A stretch of DNA of 48,968 nucleotides from Clostridium sp. C2-6-12 (GCF_009928485.1 NZ_JAABNP010000041.1:1-48968); one strand, 5' to 3'; shown: positions 15,729 to 25,224, counted from the stretch's first letter. The notes: generated by a model from the sequence alone, not told the origin. Numbers and translations: made by a program.

Positions 15729-18700
15729 ATGATGAATTATAAAATTGGATTAGACATAGGATCAACAACAGTGAAATTAGTGGTTCTTGGAAATGAGAAC
15801 AACTTAATATATAGCAAATATCAAAGGCACTTTTCGGATATAAGAAGCACTATTATAGACTTAATTAAAGAGTGTTATGAAAAACTTGGGGATATTGACT
15901 GCAAAATTAATATAACTGGTTCTGGAGGCTTATCTGTATCTAAATGGTTAAATCTTGGCTTTGTTCAAGAAGTAATTGCATGCTCCAAGACAGTTGAAAC
16001 ATTAATTCCACAAACAGATGTAGTAATAGAACTTGGTGGAGAAGATGCTAAAATTACATATTTTAAAGGTGGAATAGAACAAAGAATGAATGGAAGCTGT
16101 GCTGGAGGTACAGGAGCATTCATAGACCAAATGGCAGTATTACTTAATACAGATGCATTAGGACTTAACGAATATGCTAAGGAACATAAAGTGATATATC
16201 CTATAGCTTCAAGATGTGGTGTTTTTGCTAAAACAGATGTACAGCCTTTGATTAATGAAGGGGCAGAAAAGAGTGATATAGCAGCTTCGATTTTCCAAGC
16301 TGTAGTAAATCAAACTATAGGTGGACTTGCGTGTGGTAAACCCATAAAAGGTAATGTAGCATTCCTTGGTGGACCATTATTCTTTTTATCAGAGCTTAGA
16401 CAAAGATTTATAGAAACTCTTAATTTAACTGGTAAGCAAATAATTGCACCTGAAAATTCTCAACTATTTGTTGCTATGGGTGCAGCGCTATTATCAAAAA
16501 AAGAAAAAGTAACAACTCTTAAAAAAATAGTGGACAAGATTTCTGATATTTCAAATATAAAAGAAGATACTGAACCTAGACTTGAACCGTTATTTAAGGA
16601 TGAAGAAGATTATAAGAAATTTAAAGATAGACATAGTAAAAATGTATTAAAAAGGGCAGATATAAATAGTTATAAGGGAAAAGCTTATTTAGGAATAGAT
16701 GCAGGATCAACAACTACAAAAGTTGCATTAATAAGTGAAAATTCTGAGCTTTTATATTCTTATTATGGAAGCAATGAAGGAAATCCTTTGAATAAAGTTG
16801 TAGATATAATGAAGGATTTATATGATAAATTACCTGAAACAGTAGAAATAGTAAATTCTGCTGTTACAGGTTATGGTGAAGCATTAATCAAATCTGCTTT
16901 ACATATAGACATTGGTGAAATAGAAACTATTGCTCATTATAAAGCGGCTGATTATTTTTTACCTGGCGTCGACTTTATTTTAGATATTGGTGGACAAGAC
17001 ATGAAATGTCTAAAAATAAAAAATGGAGCAATAGATAGTATTTTATTAAACGAAGCATGTTCCTCAGGCTGTGGTTCATTTATTGAAAGTTTTGCTAAAT
17101 CCTTAGATATGAAAATTGAAGATTTTGCAAAAGAAGCTTTATTTTCAAAAGCACCAGTTGATCTTGGCTCTAGATGTACTGTGTTTATGAATTCAAGAGT
17201 TAAGCAATCCCAAAAGGAGGGCGCAGAAATATCTGATATATCTGCAGGACTTTCGTATTCTGTTATAAAAAATGCTTTATTTAAAGTTATAAAATTAAGA
17301 GATGAAAAAGATATTGGGGAAAAAGTAATAGTACAAGGTGGAACTTTTTATAATGAAGCTGTACTTAGAAGTTTTGAACTTATTTCTGGCAGAGAAGCTG
17401 TTAGACCTGATATATCTGGATTAATGGGGGCTTTTGGATGTGCAATCATTGCTAAAGAAAGATGTTTAGAAGATGAAAAATCTACTTTACTTCCAAGACA
17501 TAGAATAGATGAATTTAATATGACAGCATCCTTTAGACGTTGTGGCAAATGCGGAAACAACTGTCTTTTAACTATAAACAAATTTTCAACTGAAGAAGAA
17601 TTTATTTCAGGAAATAGATGTGAAAGAGGGCTTGGAATAGAAAAGCCTAAGGAGGATAAGCTTCCTAACTTATTTGAATATAAATACAAGAGGACTTTCG
17701 GTTATAAGCCATTAAATAAGGATGAAGCTAGAAGAGGTGTAATAGGAATTCCAAGAGTTCTTAACATGTATGAAAATTATCCATTTTGGTTTACTTTATT
17801 AACAAGCTTAGGTTTTAGCGTTAAAATTTCTAAACCTTCAAGCAAAAAAATATATGAACTTGGAATAGAAACAATTCCATCAGAATCAGCTTGTTATCCA
17901 GCAAAACTTGCACATGGACACATAATGGATTTAATTAATAGTGGAGTTAAGAATATTTTCTATCCTTGTGTGTCTTATGAAAAAACAGAATTTGCAGATG
18001 CGCAAAATAATTATAATTGTCCAATGGTTACTTCTTATCCAGAAGCAATTAAAAACAACATGGATGAGTTAAAAATAAATAATATTAATTTCATGGAACC
18101 ATTTTTATCTTTGGATAATGATAAAGAACTTGCTAAAAGAATAGTAGATGAATTTAAGCTGTTTAATGTAACAGCAGAAGAAGCAAGAGTAGCAGTAGAA
18201 AAAGCAAGTATAGAGAGAGAAGCTTTTAAAAGAGATATTCAAAAAAAAGGTGAAGAAGTTTTAGATTATTTAAGAAAGAACAATAAGAAAGGAATTGTAC
18301 TTGCTGGACGTCCTTATCATGTAGATCCTGAAATTAATCATGGTATTCCTGATATTATTAGTTCTTTTGATATGGCTGTTTTAACAGAAGACAGCGTATC
18401 TCATTTGGGAGTATTGAAAAATAAGTTAAGAGTTGTAGATCAATGGATGTATCATTCAAGATTATACAGAGCAGCAGCTTTAGTTGCAGAAGAGCCTTGC
18501 ATTGATATGATTCAATTAAATTCTTTTGGATGTGGACTAGATGCAGTTACTACCGATCAAGTATCAGAAATAATTTCATCAAAAGGTAAGATATACACAG
18601 TTCTTAAAATTGATGAAGGTAATAATTTAGGCGCTGCTAAAATAAGAATAAGATCTTTAAAAGCTGCCATGGATGAAAGAGAAAGAAAGAATTATAAACC

Positions 18701-20048
18701 TGTAGAAGAGCCAATTGTATATAAAAATCCAATATTTACACCAGAAATGAGAAAGAAACATACTATTTTATGTCCTCAAATGTCTCCAATTCATTTTGAT
18801 TTAATAGAAACAGCAGTAAGAGAAGCAGGATATAATGTAGAAGTGCTTCCATCAATGGATATGAAGGCAGTTGATGAAGGATTAAAATATGTTAACAATG
18901 ATGCTTGCTATCCTTCAATTATTGTAATTGGTCAAATGATTGAAGCATTAAAATCAGGAAAATATGATGTTAATAATACTTCAGTTATTATATCTCAGAC
19001 AGGTGGAGGATGTAGAGCTACTAACTATATAGGCTTCTTAAAGATGGCATTAAAACATGCAGGCTTTGAACAAGTTCCTGTAATCTCATTAAATGCTGTT
19101 GGGCTAGAAGAACAGCCAGGCTTTAAAGTTACTCCTAAATTGCTTCATAGAGCAATTATGGCAATGGTTTATGGAGACTTATTTATGAGAGTTCTATATA
19201 GGACAAGACCATATGAAAAAGTAAAAGGGTCAGCAAATGAACTTCATAAAAAATGGAATGAAATAGCTAGACAAAACCTAATGAATGGAAGTAAAAGAGA
19301 ATTTAACAGAAATATAAAAAATATAGTTGAAGAATTTGATAAGCTTCCACTATTAAATATTAGAAAGCCTAAAGTAGGAGTTGTAGGGGAAATATTAGTT
19401 AAATTCCATCCAACAGCTAATAATGATATTGTTGGAATTTTAGAAAATGAAGGTGCAGAAGCAGTAGTTCCAGATCTTTTGGATTTCTTCTTCTATTCAG
19501 CTTTAGATGCAGATTTTAAAGCAAAATTTCTTGCAGGAAGCAAAATGTCACAACATTTATGTAATTTAGCTATTATGTATATGGAGACTTATAGAAAAAC
19601 TATGAAGAAGTGTTTGGAAAATAGTGATAGATTCTATGGACCTAAGCATATTAGAGAACTTGCAAATATGGCATCTCCAATTCTGTCGTTAGGAAATCAA
19701 ACTGGTGAAGGCTGGTTTTTGACAGCTGAGATGATTGAGCTTATTGAAAGTGGTGCAACTAATATAGCATGTTTACAACCTTTTGCATGTTTACCTAACC
19801 ATGTTACAGGAAAAGGTATGATTAAGGCTCTAAAAGAAAAATATCCAGAATCAAATATTGTAGCTATAGATTACGATCCAGGTGCATCGAATGTAAATCA
19901 ATTAAATAGAATTAAGCTAATGTTATCTGTGGCCTTTAAGAACTTGGAAGAAAAACCTACTCCTACAAGTCACAAAAAACATCAGGAAAGTACAGGAAAT
20001 CAGCATTTTCAAAATGAAGTCAGTTTAACACTAGAAGATAATGTTTAA
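15729..20048 (+). CDS. 2-hydroxyacyl-CoA dehydratase activase fusion (two ASKHA ATPase domains plus DUF2229)
   Basis: This 1439-aa protein joins two BadF/BadG/BcrA/BcrD ATPase domains (about residues 1-260 and 320-585; LDIGSTTVKL and LGIDAGSTTTKVAL as nucleotide loops) to a DUF2229 and dehydratase-like half (from about 660). Cysteine motifs for an iron-sulfur cluster between subunits appear as NGSCAGGTGAF and NEACSSGCGSF. Others occur later in CGKCGNNC, ESACYPAKLAHGHI, CYPSIIVIGQ and GGCRATNYIG. Single-domain relatives use ATP to push an electron into 2-hydroxyacyl-CoA dehydratases. The role of the giant fused form is not established. No CoA transferase or dehydratase subunit gene lies nearby. 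The start is one of two adjacent ATGs (15729 or 15732). Confidence 0.9.
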   Translation: MMNYKIGLDIGSTTVKLVVLGNENNLIYSKYQRHFSDIRSTIIDLIKECYEKLGDIDCKINITGSGGLSVSKWLNLGFVQEVIACSKTVETLIPQTDVVIELGGEDAKITYFKGGIEQRMNGSCAGGTGAFIDQMAVLLNTDALGLNEYAKEHKVIYPIASRCGVFAKTDVQPLINEGAEKSDIAASIFQAVVNQTIGGLACGKPIKGNVAFLGGPLFFLSELRQRFIETLNLTGKQIIAPENSQLFVAMGAALLSKKEKVTTLKKIVDKISDISNIKEDTEPRLEPLFKDEEDYKKFKDRHSKNVLKRADINSYKGKAYLGIDAGSTTTKVALISENSELLYSYYGSNEGNPLNKVVDIMKDLYDKLPETVEIVNSAVTGYGEALIKSALHIDIGEIETIAHYKAADYFLPGVDFILDIGGQDMKCLKIKNGAIDSILLNEACSSGCGSFIESFAKSLDMKIEDFAKEALFSKAPVDLGSRCTVFMNSRVKQSQKEGAEISDISAGLSYSVIKNALFKVIKLRDEKDIGEKVIVQGGTFYNEAVLRSFELISGREAVRPDISGLMGAFGCAIIAKERCLEDEKSTLLPRHRIDEFNMTASFRRCGKCGNNCLLTINKFSTEEEFISGNRCERGLGIEKPKEDKLPNLFEYKYKRTFGYKPLNKDEARRGVIGIPRVLNMYENYPFWFTLLTSLGFSVKISKPSSKKIYELGIETIPSESACYPAKLAHGHIMDLINSGVKNIFYPCVSYEKTEFADAQNNYNCPMVTSYPEAIKNNMDELKINNINFMEPFLSLDNDKELAKRIVDEFKLFNVTAEEARVAVEKASIEREAFKRDIQKKGEEVLDYLRKNNKKGIVLAGRPYHVDPEINHGIPDIISSFDMAVLTEDSVSHLGVLKNKLRVVDQWMYHSRLYRAAALVAEEPCIDMIQLNSFGCGLDAVTTDQVSEIISSKGKIYTVLKIDEGNNLGAAKIRIRSLKAAMDERERKNYKPVEEPIVYKNPIFTPEMRKKHTILCPQMSPIHFDLIETAVREAGYNVEVLPSMDMKAVDEGLKYVNNDACYPSIIVIGQMIEALKSGKYDVNNTSVIISQTGGGCRATNYIGFLKMALKHAGFEQVPVISLNAVGLEEQPGFKVTPKLLHRAIMAMVYGDLFMRVLYRTRPYEKVKGSANELHKKWNEIARQNLMNGSKREFNRNIKNIVEEFDKLPLLNIRKPKVGVVGEILVKFHPTANNDIVGILENEGAEAVVPDLLDFFFYSALDADFKAKFLAGSKMSQHLCNLAIMYMETYRKTMKKCLENSDRFYGPKHIRELANMASPILSLGNQTGEGWFLTAEMIELIESGATNIACLQPFACLPNHVTGKGMIKALKEKYPESNIVAIDYDPGASNVNQLNRIKLMLSVAFKNLEEKPTPTSHKKHQESTGNQHFQNEVSLTLEDNV

Positions 20049-20061
20049 AAATTAAAACAAT

Positions 20062-20100
20062 TTAATATAGCTCCATCTTCTTTAGATGGGGCTATATTAA
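20062..20100 (+). terminator. 16-bp stem-loop after the activase gene
   Basis: TTAATATAGCTCCATC (20062-20077) pairs with GATGGGGCTATATTAA (20085-20100) with one G-U pair and a 7-base loop. It directly follows the stop codon. The T tract behind it is poor, so it may act with processing or in both directions. Confidence 0.65.
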
Positions 20101-20192
20101 TGCTTAATATTATAACCTATGAAAGATGGATAAACTAATAATAATCATTCACTATTCATTTTAAATCTAATTATCAAAAATGGAGGTAATTA

Positions 20193-21227
20193 ATGCGAAA
20201 TAAAAATATTACAAGGGTTGAAAGAAATAAGAAACCTAAAATATTAGTATTTTTTTTGGAATTAATATATATAGGTATTTTTTTAGCTATAACAACCCCT
20301 CTCGTTTTATGGTATGGACCATATGACAATACTCGAAAGGTAATTATATCGACAATATTAGGAACAAGACATGCTTATTTAATTACTGATTACATATCAC
20401 AGGATACTTTAAATAAAATATTAGGAGTTAGCAATCAAGTAGTCAAAGAAGAACCTAAGGAACAAGTAGTTGAAGAAGCAACTGATTTAAATAAAATAAA
20501 TGTAAAGTATACCAGTGGAAATGACATAAGCAGGTATGATATTCATACTGATAGATATAATGGATATGTACTAGAAATAAAGAATCCTTTAGGCGTAAAG
20601 GTTGCTATGACTAAGTATGTAGGAAGAATGGGCCAAAAGACAAGTGAAATGGCTGAAGACCATAATGCAATAGCTGCAATAAATGGAGGTTCTTTTGTGG
20701 ATCAGTCTTCTGATGGAACACTTTATGCGGGGACAGGAGCAGAGCCGGGAGGCTTTGTAATATCAGGAGGGCAAGTAATATATCCTAAAAATAATGTAAA
20801 AAAGAAAAATATTGAAAATGTTATTGCTTTTACTAAAAAAGGTCAGCTTATTGTTGGTGATCACACTCTTGAGGAATTGCAAAAACTAGAAGTTCAAGAA
20901 GCTATGTGCTTTAGAAGACCTAATATTATTATAAATGGAAGACCACAAGTAAAAGACAAAATGGCTGATGGGCTTAATCCAAGAACTGCAGTTGGTCAAA
21001 AAGAAGATGGGACAGTAATATTCTTAGTTATTGATGGAAGAAAAATAACATCTCCAGGAGCAAGTATATATGATGTTCAGCAGATAATGCTTGAAAGAGG
21101 AGCTGTTAATGCAGGCGCATTAGATGGAGGATATTCATCAACTATGTATTATAAAGGAGAAGTAATAAATTCTCCAAATGCATGGGATGGTGAAAGGTCT
21201 GTTGCTACGGCTTTTTATGTTGAATAA
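20193..21227 (+). CDS. Phosphodiester glycosidase family protein (NAGPA-like), membrane anchored
   Basis: This 344-aa protein has one N-terminal transmembrane helix (about residues 18-40) and an outward-facing phosphodiester glycosidase domain. Family hallmarks are AAINGGSFVD, NPRTAVGQKEDGTVIFLVIDGR and LDGGYSSTMYYKGEVINSP. Relatives include the human uncovering enzyme, which removes GlcNAc from a phosphodiester, and bacterial proteins linked to exopolysaccharide or wall glycopolymers. The bond cleaved here is unknown. The ribosome binding site is TGGAGG. The next gene begins 24 bases downstream and also encodes an anchored extracellular protein, so the two probably work at the cell surface together. 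Confidence 0.85.
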   Translation: MRNKNITRVERNKKPKILVFFLELIYIGIFLAITTPLVLWYGPYDNTRKVIISTILGTRHAYLITDYISQDTLNKILGVSNQVVKEEPKEQVVEEATDLNKINVKYTSGNDISRYDIHTDRYNGYVLEIKNPLGVKVAMTKYVGRMGQKTSEMAEDHNAIAAINGGSFVDQSSDGTLYAGTGAEPGGFVISGGQVIYPKNNVKKKNIENVIAFTKKGQLIVGDHTLEELQKLEVQEAMCFRRPNIIINGRPQVKDKMADGLNPRTAVGQKEDGTVIFLVIDGRKITSPGASIYDVQQIMLERGAVNAGALDGGYSSTMYYKGEVINSPNAWDGERSVATAFYVE

Positions 21228-21251
21228 TTGTTTTCAGGAGAGGATTAAGTA

Positions 21252-22322
21252 ATGAAAAATTTTATTAGAATATTAGTGTGTTCACTTATAGCACTTATAA
21301 TCCAACAGAGTGTATTTTTATATATAGAAAATATTTACTTAGGAGCAGATGTAAAAATAGAAGCTCAAAAGGTAGAAGAACCTGTAAAGGAAGTTCCAAA
21401 GAAAAAAAATCCTAATGAAATTGATTTGAAAGATGGAACTTTGGAGGTATCTCTGTCTTCAGATGGCAGATTTGTTGCCTATATGGAGAATGGTAAACTT
21501 AAAACTTTAGATAGTAATGATGGAAGTGAAAAAGAATTTACAAGTGAGAATAATGGAGAAGTTGTATTTTATAAATGGTTAACAAATGAAAGTAGTTTAA
21601 TTGTTATTCAAAAAGTTCAAAAGGATGGAGAAGCATATTTTGAACCTGTATCATTTAATGCTAAAAAAGGTGAAACTAGGCAGCTTTCAGATTTCAGCAT
21701 GAAGGAAGTTAAAATAAATATACAAAATAAAACTGATAAAATTGATAATGTAGTTTTTTCAAATGCTACCCATAGTTTATACATAAAAGTCTTAAAGAAG
21801 AGTGGTAAAAGTGACTTATTTTATGCAAATGTAATGAACCAATTGGCCGAAGTAAGATCAAATAAAAACATAGGAAATATTGTAGTTCCAACAACAGGAA
21901 CAAATGCTGTAATGGAAATGGGAGATGGAGCAACTATTTTAAATAGAGCAGGAAATATTCAAATTCCAAATGTTGAAGTTACAAAAGTATTGGGCGCAGA
22001 TATTAACGATAATGTGTATTTTGGTGAACAGGTGAATGAACAAATAACCAAAATATATTATACTGTCTTAAGTGATAAAAAACTTCAATGGCATACTTTA
22101 ACTTTACCAAAGCCAGTTTCCAGAGAAAATATATTTATTGAGTATTCTGGTAAGGTTTATATAAATAATGAAACTGAAAATAGTGCTTTAGAACTTGTAA
22201 GCAAGAAGACAGTTAAATATGAAGGGAAATTAATTCAGGCTTACTCTAAAGGTGTTATTTCCAGAAGTGGAAATAAACTTATAAAAAATGAAGTAGAAGA
22301 ACCTAAAAAAGCTATAAATTAA
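21252..22322 (+). CDS. Membrane-anchored protein with beta-propeller-like repeats, function unknown
   Basis: This 356-aa protein has an N-terminal hydrophobic segment (about residues 5-27), a charged proline-containing linker (EEPVKEVPKKK) and an extracellular part rich in short beta strands. Segments such as VSLSSDGRFVAYMENGKLKT, YKWLTNESSLIVIQK and SLYIKVLKKSGKSDLFYAN resemble TolB/WD40-type propeller blades. No catalytic motif is seen. It lies 24 bases after the phosphodiester glycosidase gene with its own AGGAG, so the two form an operon and may be partners. The assignment as a propeller is by strand pattern only. Confidence 0.7.
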   Translation: MKNFIRILVCSLIALIIQQSVFLYIENIYLGADVKIEAQKVEEPVKEVPKKKNPNEIDLKDGTLEVSLSSDGRFVAYMENGKLKTLDSNDGSEKEFTSENNGEVVFYKWLTNESSLIVIQKVQKDGEAYFEPVSFNAKKGETRQLSDFSMKEVKINIQNKTDKIDNVVFSNATHSLYIKVLKKSGKSDLFYANVMNQLAEVRSNKNIGNIVVPTTGTNAVMEMGDGATILNRAGNIQIPNVEVTKVLGADINDNVYFGEQVNEQITKIYYTVLSDKKLQWHTLTLPKPVSRENIFIEYSGKVYINNETENSALELVSKKTVKYEGKLIQAYSKGVISRSGNKLIKNEVEEPKKAIN

Positions 22323-22334
22323 ATTATATTAAAA

Positions 22335-22374
22335 TTTACATAAATTTAATTAAATTATATTAAATTTATGTAAA
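22335..22374. terminator. All-AT 16-bp inverted repeat
   Basis: TTTACATAAATTTAAT (22335-22350) is mirrored exactly by ATTAAATTTATGTAAA (22359-22374) with an 8-base loop. It follows the propeller-like gene by 12 bases and precedes a TATAAT (22382-22387). It may end the operon, or be a repressor site for the next gene. With almost only A-T pairs the RNA stem would be weak. Confidence 0.45.
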
Positions 22375-22551
22375 TATGAGTTATAATACTAACATAGGGG
22401 AATGTACTAAAAATATATTATTTTAACATTTATTTTACAAATGGTTAAAGGGTTTATTATCAGTAGTATAATTTTAATAAAAGGGATTTTGAAGTTTTTC
22501 AAGATTAATTAATTTTAAATTACAAGAGGATAAGAGAGGAATGACAAAAAT

Positions 22552-23610
22552 ATGAAGAAAATTGTAAACATTATCTTTATGGCAGTAATAATTATAGGGA
22601 GTTCAGTATTACCTGCTGTTTTAAAACTTAATGTAATGACTACAGGTATTGTAGCTGTAATAGCAGCAATAGTTGCTGCTATATATCTTTTAGCTGTATC
22701 AGGCAAGGAAGGAAATGAAATTATACTTCAGGAAGAGAAAAATAGTAATGTAAACGAGACACCAGAAATTAAAGTAATAGAAAAAGAAATACCTACTAAA
22801 AATGATAAGTTTGATAATCAACATAAAAAGGCTGAAATAGAAAAATTAGTACTAGTTCAAGAAGAAAAAATAGAAAATCTAAATAGTATTATTAATGAAA
22901 TGACTAATAATATGGATGAATTAAATGATATTTTTAAGGAAATAGGAAGTTCAACTGAATATAGTGGTGATGATACGATAAAACTTGCAGAATCTTTAGC
23001 TAAAACAATGTACCTTACAAGTGTAGGAAGTGAAAGTATGACTAATATAGATTCTTCTATGAAGAAAATATATAGTGCTAACCAATTGTTAGATGAGTCT
23101 GTGCAGATTGCAAATAATTCTACAAAAGAAGCTATAGATATAATTCACCTTATAGGTAATATAGCTAATCAAACTAATTTATTAGCCTTAAATGCAGCTA
23201 TAGAAGCAGCTAGAGCAGGGGAAGCTGGAAAAGGTTTTTCAGTGGTTGCTTCGGAAATCAGAAAGTTAGCTGATAATGTTAAGACAGCAGTAAATAGTGT
23301 TGATGGTATTATAAATGATATAACAGTTGCTATAAATAAAACAACTAATAATGCTAAAGAAAGCGGACAGCTTATTCAAGAAAGTATTAATATAGTAAGT
23401 GAGGCAGATGAGATTTTTAAACAAGTTGTTCAAGAAGTAAATCAAATAGATGTACATGCAAGTGTTGTATCAGAATCAAGCAGCAAGAGTGAAGTTGTTA
23501 AAACTACTGTTGTAGATGTAAGTAAAGCACAATCTGATGCAATAAATAGCTTGTTAAGATCTTCAAAGGAATTAAATGATAATGTAAAATTAATAAGGAA
23601 TAAATTATAG
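22552..23610 (+). CDS. Short methyl-accepting chemotaxis-like signalling protein without a sensor domain
   Basis: This 352-aa protein begins with two closely spaced membrane helices (about residues 4-23 and 29-48) with almost no extracellular loop. A coiled coil and the chemoreceptor signalling hairpin tip follow (NIANQTNLLALNAAIEAARA, then GKGFSVVASEIRKLA), the part that contacts CheA and CheW. There is no ligand domain and no HAMP domain. It may therefore respond to membrane state, associate with another receptor, or act outside chemotaxis. The start follows AAGAGAGG. No che genes lie nearby. The unknown gene that follows is only 62 bases away. Confidence 0.88.
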   Translation: MKKIVNIIFMAVIIIGSSVLPAVLKLNVMTTGIVAVIAAIVAAIYLLAVSGKEGNEIILQEEKNSNVNETPEIKVIEKEIPTKNDKFDNQHKKAEIEKLVLVQEEKIENLNSIINEMTNNMDELNDIFKEIGSSTEYSGDDTIKLAESLAKTMYLTSVGSESMTNIDSSMKKIYSANQLLDESVQIANNSTKEAIDIIHLIGNIANQTNLLALNAAIEAARAGEAGKGFSVVASEIRKLADNVKTAVNSVDGIINDITVAINKTTNNAKESGQLIQESINIVSEADEIFKQVVQEVNQIDVHASVVSESSSKSEVVKTTVVDVSKAQSDAINSLLRSSKELNDNVKLIRNKL

Positions 23611-23672
23611 GTGATTTGAAATAATTTATTTATAACATATATTTATTAATTATGGTAAAGGGGTTGAATTTT

Positions 23673-24425
23673 ATGAGTAAATGTAATAAAGGCAAATTAA
23701 TTAGCATTGTAAAAATAATAGGTGCTATAGCAGTAGCAAGTGGTGCTATTGCTGTAGGCAAGAAAATAAAAGATAATAAAATGCAAAAACTGTTAGTAAA
23801 TGAAGAGTATACTACAGGTAACACTAGATTTTTTGGTACTTTATATTTAGATGATGAAAAACAAAAAAGACCTGTTGATTTTCAGGAGTTTAAAGATGTA
23901 CCAACATTTACTGGACAAAAGATAGAAATAAGAGATTCAGATAAAAATCATAAAAATAAATTGTCTTGGATAGAAATTAATGATAATAATAAAAAACTAC
24001 TTATTTGTGATAGAAACATTTTAAAAGAAGTAAGCTGGGATGAATTAAATGAACAAAATTTAGTTTTTGGTAAAGTAATAATTATTGATGGGAAAAAATA
24101 TATACTTAGACTTTTGACAGGAGCCAATAGTAAACAAGAATTAAGAGTAAATGAATGGGATAAATATATAGTTAATGTAGATAATATAGTAGGACTTCCA
24201 GTAAGTGCTGATTATGAAACAGATTATAATTTAAAAGACGATGAAGATAATGATAATTTATGGCACTGGTACAATTTTGGAAGCTATACTCAAAGTGAAT
24301 GCTCAAAAGGAAATAAAGCATGTGTAACTAGAGGATTCTCTTTTGTAGAAGATTCTAGTGAATCAGACAAGAATTTAAAATATGAAACTATTGGGTATAG
24401 ACCTGTATTAGAATTGCTTGAATAG
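23673..24425 (+). CDS. Anchored protein of unknown function with a C-terminal SUMF/lectin-like segment
   Basis: This 250-aa protein has one N-terminal hydrophobic helix (about residues 10-30) and a hydrophilic remainder. The C-terminal part resembles clostridial proteins with a WIEIND-KLLICDRNIL opening, an NEWDKYIVNV segment, an LWHWYNFGSYTQ segment and the ending IGYRPVLELLE. That ending is common in SUMF- or DUF6273-like folds built on a C-type-lectin scaffold. I cannot name a ligand or reaction. The start at 23673 follows AAAGGGG; ATG 23652 would put this site inside the gene. It is followed by a terminator and may share a transcript with the chemoreceptor-like gene. Confidence 0.65.
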   Translation: MSKCNKGKLISIVKIIGAIAVASGAIAVGKKIKDNKMQKLLVNEEYTTGNTRFFGTLYLDDEKQKRPVDFQEFKDVPTFTGQKIEIRDSDKNHKNKLSWIEINDNNKKLLICDRNILKEVSWDELNEQNLVFGKVIIIDGKKYILRLLTGANSKQELRVNEWDKYIVNVDNIVGLPVSADYETDYNLKDDEDNDNLWHWYNFGSYTQSECSKGNKACVTRGFSFVEDSSESDKNLKYETIGYRPVLELLE

Positions 24426-24467
24426 AATTATGTTTAAGATATTAAGTTAAAATTCAAAATTACAACT

Positions 24468-24512
24468 AAGACATATAAGTAATAAATAAGTACTTATGTG
24501 TCTTTTATTTTA
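24468..24512 (+). terminator. Intrinsic terminator after the lectin-like gene
   Basis: AAGACATATAAGT (24468-24480) pairs with ACTTATGTGTCTT (24492-24504), with one G-U pair, followed by TTATTTTA. Confidence 0.75.
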
Positions 24513-24587
24513 TGGTCAATAACAAATTATTATAAGGATGCTAGAATTAAAAATTATTAAAATTTTTTTAACAAATAATCAATAATT

Positions 24588-24616
24588 TTTACAATAACAA
24601 ATAATTGCAGTATAAT
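24588..24616 (+). promoter_or_regulatory. Sigma-A promoter of the Nudix gene
   Basis: TTTACA (24588-24593) and TATAAT (24611-24616) have a 17-base spacer. Five of six and six of six bases match consensus. Transcription should start near 24623, giving an 80-base leader that contains a short reading frame. Confidence 0.7.
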
Positions 24617-24640
24617 TTATTTTATAGAGGGATTAAAATT

Positions 24641-24676
24641 ATGAAGAATTTTAAGATATACATATTGGGATATTGA
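24641..24676 (+). CDS. Possible 11-codon leader peptide ahead of the Nudix gene
   Basis: ATG 24641 follows GAGGG by 9 bases and opens an 11-codon frame MKNFKIYILGY ending in TGA at 24674-24676. It lies between the promoter and the Nudix start. It may be a regulatory upstream frame or chance; codon content alone cannot decide. Confidence 0.25.
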   Translation: MKNFKIYILGY

Positions 24677-24702
24677 ATTTAATAAGGATGGAGAATACAT
24701 TT

Positions 24703-25224
24703 ATGAGATTTAATAAAACTTTTGAAATAGATAAAGTTAGTGAGTCAATTGGAAATACTAATTTTAGAGAGGCTGTTAGGGGTATAATAATGAAAGATAA
24801 TATGATATTAATGGTACACTCTAAAAACAGAGATTATAAATTTCCTGGTGGAGGAATAAAAAAGGGTGAAGGATATAAAGAAGCATTAAGACGTGAAGTA
24901 GAAGAAGAAACAGGCTATGTCTGCAGTAAAATACATGAACAATTTGGTATAGTAACCGAAAAGAGTAAAGATAGGTATTTTAATGATACAATTTTTAAAA
25001 TGATATCTTATTACTATTTTGCAGAAGTTCATGATAAAAGAAAATCTCAAAAGTTAGATCCATATGAAGCAAAATTGGAATTTAAACCAGAGTGGATTAA
25101 TATAAATGATGCTATAGCCAACAATGATAAAATAATGGAGTTAGGAACAGAACCAATTGCAAACTGGATACATAGAGAAACCTATGTATTAAAAGAAATT
25201 AGAAAATATATGGAAATTAGATAA
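24703..25224 (+). CDS. Nudix hydrolase
   Basis: This 173-aa cytoplasmic enzyme of the Nudix family hydrolyses nucleoside diphosphates linked to another group. The Nudix box spans about residues 50-72, with Gly50, Glu56 and the metal-binding REVEEETGY. The upstream FPGGGIKKGE completes the signature. The substrate is not predictable. The start at 24703 lies 9 bases after GGAGAA; ATG 24688 in frame is possible but its site is too close. It has its own promoter and a possible leader peptide. Confidence 0.88.
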   Translation: MRFNKTFEIDKVSESIGNTNFREAVRGIIMKDNMILMVHSKNRDYKFPGGGIKKGEGYKEALRREVEEETGYVCSKIHEQFGIVTEKSKDRYFNDTIFKMISYYYFAEVHDKRKSQKLDPYEAKLEFKPEWININDAIANNDKIMELGTEPIANWIHRETYVLKEIRKYMEIR

